A stretch of DNA of 64,000 nucleotides from Membranipora membranacea. Taxonomy: Eukaryota; Bryozoa; Gymnolaemata; Cheilostomatida; Membraniporidae. Positions 59,201-64,000 of this stretch are shown here, piece by piece; position 1 is the stretch's first letter; each line of letters opens with the position of its first letter. The notes beneath the pieces were generated by a model. That model saw nothing but the letters and a program-made list of their open reading frames with translations. It had not been told where the DNA came from and did not search any database. Position numbers and translations under genes: made by a program. The stretch is taken from positions 2,666,001 to 2,730,000 of the forward strand of contig OU612073.1 in NCBI GenBank assembly GCA_914767715.1. The letters are read 5' to 3'.

Positions 59201-60867
59201 TGAAACGTCATATGCAGCAGCAGCATGCGAAGCATCCCAGGCACACCTGCTCTGTCTGTTCATATGAAGGTGACACTGAGAGCGAAGTGCTGTCACATAT
59301 TCAAGATGCTCACAGTGTCGGCGATGAAGCTGTTGTTGTGCCTTACCCCTCAACCAATGAGAACAAAGAAGAATGTAACTTGTGCGGTCAAACTTTCACT
59401 CAACACTCTAACCTCAAACGCCACATGCTGATTCACCTCGGAGTCAGTAAATTCAAGTGTGAAGAATGTGGTGATTCGTTCACAAGAAACGCCGGCCTTC
59501 AAAGCCACCTTGTCAAAGTGCACAACCACGATCCACAGGAAATATACTACTGTAAGAAATGTGACTTTAAGGGCCAATCTCGCCACGCGCTGGAGGCCCA
59601 TAATCAGGCCGAACATAAGGTTGAGTTCAAGTATGAATGTGACTTGTGTACTGAGTTCAGCTCCATTGATAAGAACGAATTCATCGCACATGTCTCAGAA
59701 GTTCACAAAGTAGCATATACTTACTTTTGTAAATTCTGTGAGAAAGGTCATCAGACAAAGTCCGGACTGCTCGACCATATTAAGGATGAGCACGGAAGCT
59801 CCAAGGTCCATGAATGTGCAGAGTGTGGTGAAAGATTTCTCCGTAGATCCAGTTATGTTCGCCATATGCGCACACAGCATCTGAAAGAGAGGCCATTTAA
59901 GTGCGAGCGATGTGGACTGACATTTGATCGTAGGGAAAAGTTGCTTCGTCATATGAAAAGGCATAATTCTGACGAGACGATGTTACCAGATGCCGAGTCC
60001 ACGCTTATGGAATGCTCGGATAACTTTGAGAATTTGGAAGACATGGATGATGTCACCCCTTCCGCCACGCAGCTCTACGGCTCTCCAACTAAAAAACTTT
60101 TGAGCGGCCTGAAACTAGCAGACCGCACTCTGTCCCAGGGAACCAAGGTAGGATCATATCGCTGTGATATCTGCAGCAAAGACTTTTCATCCAAGCGTAG
60201 CCTAGCCAGACACACGGCTGGCCATGCTAACAAGCGAGCCATAAGCACGGATGAAGACATTGCTAAGATCCAGGAGTGCCAGCATCATAGTTACAGGTTG
60301 CAGAACCAGCTTCACCACTGCGTGGAGTGCGGGGACACATTCTCCAGAAGAGGTGCTAGAAATAGACATTATAGAACTGTGCATTTGCTAATCAAAGCGT
60401 TTAAATGTGACATCTGTCAAAAAGCATTCACAAGACAAGACACGCTTAAGTCACATCTGCAGAACCATACTGATTACGATACCAAAGGTCACTGCTGTGA
60501 GGTCTGTAAGATGGGTTTTGAGAGTGAGGCAGGCTTAAGAATCCACATGAAACTTCTCCATAAATACCCAAAAGTTGGCTTAGCGGTTGGCAATGGCATA
60601 GATTGCGCTGACGAAGATGAAACGTTGACATTGATTGCTGAGCGTGCCGGCTCATCGGATGATTGTCTTGTCGCCATTGAGCTTCCCCTTGATACCATAC
60701 ATATGGAACAGTCTGATGAGGAGGTATTGATTGGAGAGTTTTCTCATGAGCACAACGAGGATATAATCATCGAGAAAGATGTTAATAATGGTGTGGACGA
60801 TGCCGACAAGGCTATTAATGAAGCTATGGAAAGTATGCTTCAGACAGTTGCCGCCGAGAGCTGTTAG
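56212..60867 (+). CDS. C2H2 zinc-finger protein with 20 fingers
   Basis: Probably a nuclear DNA-binding protein. Four exons: 56212-56269, 56873-56947, 58078-58194, 58496-60867. They total 2622 nt or 873 residues, in phase. The ATG has A at -3 and G at +4. The first 83 residues are acidic, ending in a Glu/Asp run (DEEDDDDD). A basic stretch (KKAKRAPPRKRKPTKR) just after it is a likely nuclear localisation signal. I count 20 C2H2 fingers: about 16 in a first block (first finger CEDCGKIL, coordinates 58567-59965), a linker of roughly 60 residues, one finger, a short gap, and three more. TGEKP-type linkers join only a few fingers (for example TGDKPYEC, TGERPYKC, TGEKPHKC); others have longer C-terminal His spacing (HxxxxH). 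The last 90 or so residues are acidic. No KRAB, BTB or SET domain was seen. Orthology to a named family is not clear. Confidence 0.92.
56745..56815 (+). repeat. Hairpin with tRNA-like T-arm in zinc-finger intron 1
   Basis: GGTTAGCGGCA (56756-56766) and TGCCGCTAACC form an 11-bp stem, followed by GGGTTTCAGTCCCAC, which differs at two positions from a tRNA T-arm with a B box. It may be a degraded tRNA-derived SINE; no functional tRNA is indicated. Confidence 0.4.
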
Positions 60868-62699
60868 ATTTGTTTCTAGTCGTCTCTGAGAATTATGATG
60901 GTGCTTATCTAGAATTCAGTCAGAAATGGGTTTTCTTGTAACTGCTGAGATTTTATGTTCTGTTTTATGATAAAAATCTTGTTGTCTTGTTAACATTCCT
61001 TTAACCTGCATTCTTATTTTATTGGGCTTCTTGTTAATGTGATATTGTCTTATGATTCATTTTGTTGTAGGGGTAAGAAGCGGTGGAGGTTGAATCTTGT
61101 CAGTCGCAATATATTCTGTTACAAAATTTCAATGTAATATATTTCCTGGCGTATATCAATTTTATTTCCCTGCTGGGAAATAAATAAATCTAGTTTGAAA
61201 TAGGCTTCAACTTGTCGCCAAAGGCCAGTTTTTGATCCTTAGAGGAAGTGAGAGAAATCAGTTTGGAATCAATGGCTGTGGCTGAGGGATCAAACTGGAT
61301 TGAGTTAGTTAGTGGCAGTCAATGAGACTACTAGAACAAAGTTTGATATCACAGTAAAACTTATTCTGCGCGTCAAATTTCAAGTCTGACCATTACTTGT
61401 TTGTTTGCTGGCTACTGAAACCTACATGCTAATAGTAAAACTACTACTACTAAAACTACTACTACTAATACTATTACTACTATTATAAAGTACTCAAGCT
61501 TTGCTGGGTTGATGGTAGTCAGTATTTCATGATCAACTACATTCCCAGCAAAATTGGATTGTAGTTGATTATAAAATACTAATATCAACCTGTGCAAAGC
61601 TTTAGCACTTTAACTACACATTTTCAGCAGGTCACTTTTGAAACCCCTAAATTGTCCGTTTTTATAAGGATTATATGTATTATCCCTCATTTCATTGTTA
61701 TTATAAGGGTGGTCCCTGTGGCCAACTGCTTGTCAATTTTCTTCATAAACTGGACCTTATCTAGACCATTTTTCTGGGGCTCAAATACCTGCGGGAAAGC
61801 ACCATCATGCCCTCCCACACCTGCCCTAACCCATTGATACAGCCCAGAACCGATCCTGCTAATCATGTTTGAATCGCAAAACTTCATCCTGCATATATGA
61901 AGAGATATGTGGTATAAGATGTAGTCAGGGACAGTCACTTATCATTTCAAATCAAGCAAACATTTGTGGTTAATCATGTTTTACACACATGGACCCTGAC
62001 ATTATCCCATCATATACTGTTATCATGCAGGCCATGCTTTGATGCATCATGACTTTGTAAACGTTTGTATGACTGATGGAGGTTTTCTATACAACATGTT
62101 CATCCAAAAAAGAGAGGAGGCCACATTTTTATTTTGACTCCATCAGTCAATAGTGCATAAGCTGTCAACAGTTTAATACTGATTAAAATTAATCAATCTA
62201 TGTTGCAGTGCAAACAATGACCATGTGGTCTGGTATTTTTTTTAAGTTGCCCCCTTTTTTACCACATGCAAGCTGACGGCGACCAGTTGTCTTAGAATCT
62301 TTCCTGGACATACTGTTATCAAAATATATTGAAAAAGAATGATGTCATGTGTAAAAAAAATGATAGGTGAATGGCGAGTACTGTCTATCAATATAGTGAA
62401 AAGTAGCGAAAGATGCTGGAATATTGATCCACAAATCACCAAATATTATGCATTAAAACAGAAATACTTCATGAATATATATTACATATATAGTGTATAA
62501 ATGTTGGTATAGAGGCAGAGATGGGGAGGGTGAAGGAGTTGGAGTATACACAACCAAAGATACAATGCAGCTAACCATCTAAAAATTTGGCTGACAAAAT
62601 AAGCTCTCAAAACTCTAATTGGTAAACTACTAGGTCCTAGGAATATGAAAAACCTTGCAATTAGTCCACCGTATTTCATTTTGTTGAATCACTAAGATG
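60868..62699. other. Convergent intergenic region
   Basis: It holds the 3' UTR of the zinc-finger gene and presumably that of the amine oxidase gene. A CTA-type trinucleotide microsatellite lies at about 61437-61490. No other gene was recognised; the ORFs present are short and lack splice context. Confidence 0.5.
61179..61188 (+). terminator. Two overlapping AATAAA signals of the zinc-finger gene
   Basis: AATAAATAAA lies 312 bases after the zinc-finger stop on the same strand. Confidence 0.6.
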
Positions 62700-64000
62700 T
62701 CAAGGCCATGGATTATTCAGACATAATTCCCCTATAACCGGACTCATTCCGAAATAATTCACAAAGATTCTCTCACAAGTGAGTAGCCCGCTCTCAGCGA
62801 AACCGAGGTAGCACATGCTGTTATCAGAAGCGTTGAAGCAATCACTAGCTATGTAAATATCAGCATCAGAGAAAGGTTTCAGGGATTCCCAGTGTAACTT
62901 ATTGATGTCCACCCCAGGTAATGGGAGTTGTACTACACCATTGTGTGGAGAGTCGTCTGTTCCCCAGAACTGTCGTACGGCACAAACAGGCACCTCCGGC
63001 GGCCTCTCACAACCTGTAGAGTAGTGAAACATTGAAAGATCTTAACACACAGAAAGAAAATATAGATTAGTATAATAATTCTTTTCTTAAAATTCATATA
63101 TGAGTAAACATTACCATGTGGCTGTGGAGCTGTAGAGGTAAAAGCAGTATCTGAGAAAAGCGTGTATTACCAACTCATACATGAAATCATAAAATACGAG
63201 AGCAAAAGCGAGCCCACATCAAACAATGACAAAAAGCAGCCCAAATTAAGGCTTATAATTGTCGGGTTGTTGCATCGAAATGTTGCGAAAGTTTCTCCAA
63301 ATTGAAGTATATGCGTAAGCAGAAAATATTATATAATTGAGTTGCCATAGATGAGCCAATCAGAAAAGTGACAGCACATTGGATACTGTTGCAATACTGT
63401 GACAGCATTCCTACCAAACAACTGACAGATCTGCCGCTCAACGTGCTCCACTAGAAGTCTACTTGGTACAAGAACCTCAGGAATGTGGTATCCGAACTGT
63501 TGGAAGTTGTCGTATCTCGGGTTTTGGGGGCCATCAAGGTCCTCAAAAACCTCAAGATCTCCATAGGTGAAAGATGCCAATAGTGTTGCATGGCCATCTG
63601 TCACCGCAGCTTTTCCAAATGCTATAGTTTGTTTTATAAGCATATTACTTTTCATCTCACCATGGTGAAATCCGTATTTTTCCCACCAAGGACTTTTGTA
63701 GGTCAGGAAGACTTTGATCGCAGGAAGCGAGTAGGTCTTGCCAAGCATCTCTTCAATTCTCAGTTGCCGTGATCTGTTGCCACTGATTTTGATCTTCTTC
63801 ATTCCTTCAGCGGCGCACGCAAAGAAAACCTTCTCGCATTGAAATGATATAACATATTGTCCGCCACTTAACTTTACCCTTACAAAGAAATCCTGTGCGC
63901 CGAGCTCCTCCACAGACACCACACTATGATTCAGTCTCATATCCACATTGGGAAGTGTTTCGAGTTCATTCACTAGTGCAGTGGTGAGTGCATCAAAACC
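62700..64000 (-). CDS. Flavin amine oxidase family protein, 3' part
   Basis: FAD-dependent amine or L-amino-acid oxidase family (monoamine oxidase fold), releasing hydrogen peroxide when active; some mollusc members are secreted antibacterial L-amino-acid oxidases. Two exons are clear: 63415 to beyond 64000 (open to the window edge) and 62700-63013, joined in phase 1. A 15-nt micro-exon at 63115-63129 with good acceptor and donor would fit in between without changing frame. About 299 residues are visible. They include the substrate-domain start GFDALTTALVNELE, the FAD-side strand EKVFFACAAEGM, KVFLTYKSPWWEKYG (a family hallmark), PVCAVRQFWGTDDSPHNGVV, and the C-terminal FAD-binding segment with DIYIASDCF and LGFAESGLLTCERI. 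The N-terminal Rossmann GxGxxG motif and any signal peptide lie outside the window, so the substrate and subgroup cannot be called. Confidence 0.85.

Noticed and set aside
63329-63414. Continuation of the amine oxidase ORF past 63415 (minus)
   Set aside because: The GTAGGA donor at 63414 leaves the exon in the phase required by the next exon; the extension loses family similarity and soon stops.
1-64000. CRISPR array, bacterial operon or phage
   Set aside because: Intron-containing animal genes throughout; no regular repeat-spacer array or prokaryotic gene organisation.

Overview
The window is eukaryotic. Genes are split into many short exons with GT-AG introns, and intergenic DNA is AT-rich and full of small hairpin repeats, tRNA-derived SINE pieces and non-autonomous DNA transposons. 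Gene content (MSH4, mitoribosomal proteins, an adipolin/erythroferrone-like secreted protein, a PRD-class homeobox gene, DMAC2, a 20-finger C2H2 protein and a flavin amine oxidase) points to a bilaterian animal, probably a marine invertebrate and perhaps a spiralian. The species cannot be fixed from this sequence alone.

Layout, left to right: a truncated tRNA-like SINE (1-235); a partial unknown gene on minus (1118-1982); MSH4 on plus, 21 exons (3763-15724); MRPS2 on minus, 7 exons (16031-19359); MRPS31 on plus, 10 exons (20178-26473); a C1QTNF12/ERFE-like gene on minus, 7 exons (27776-37741); a 6.8 kb gene-poor interval; a paired-like homeobox gene on plus, 6 exons (44574-49244); DMAC2 on minus, 5 exons (50203-53266); a likely non-autonomous DNA transposon (53681-54823); a C2H2 zinc-finger gene on plus, 4 exons (56212-60867); and the 3' part of a flavin amine oxidase gene on minus (62700 to beyond 64000). 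The nine genes alternate strand without exception. The exon models were built by hand: every junction uses GT-AG and reading phase is kept throughout, so the joined lengths are whole codons.

Functionally, three genes are mitochondrial. MRPS2 and MRPS31 are both small-subunit mitoribosomal proteins, start divergently 818 bp apart and may share a promoter region; DMAC2 is a complex I assembly factor. MSH4 is a meiotic crossover factor. The rest are developmental, secreted or enzymatic genes with no evident link.

The most unusual object is MSH4. A normal-sized 849-residue MutS-like core is spliced in frame to one 2.3 kb exon encoding a 768-residue Ser-rich, probably disordered tail with SQ/TQ and SP sites and a PP1-type docking motif. 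If that last intron is retained, a stop follows after five codons and a conventional-length MSH4 results. The same gene carries a tandem array of four intact 5' splice donors exactly 24 bp apart inside the ATPase coding region, and a Cys replaces the usual Gly in the Walker B segment DELGRGT.
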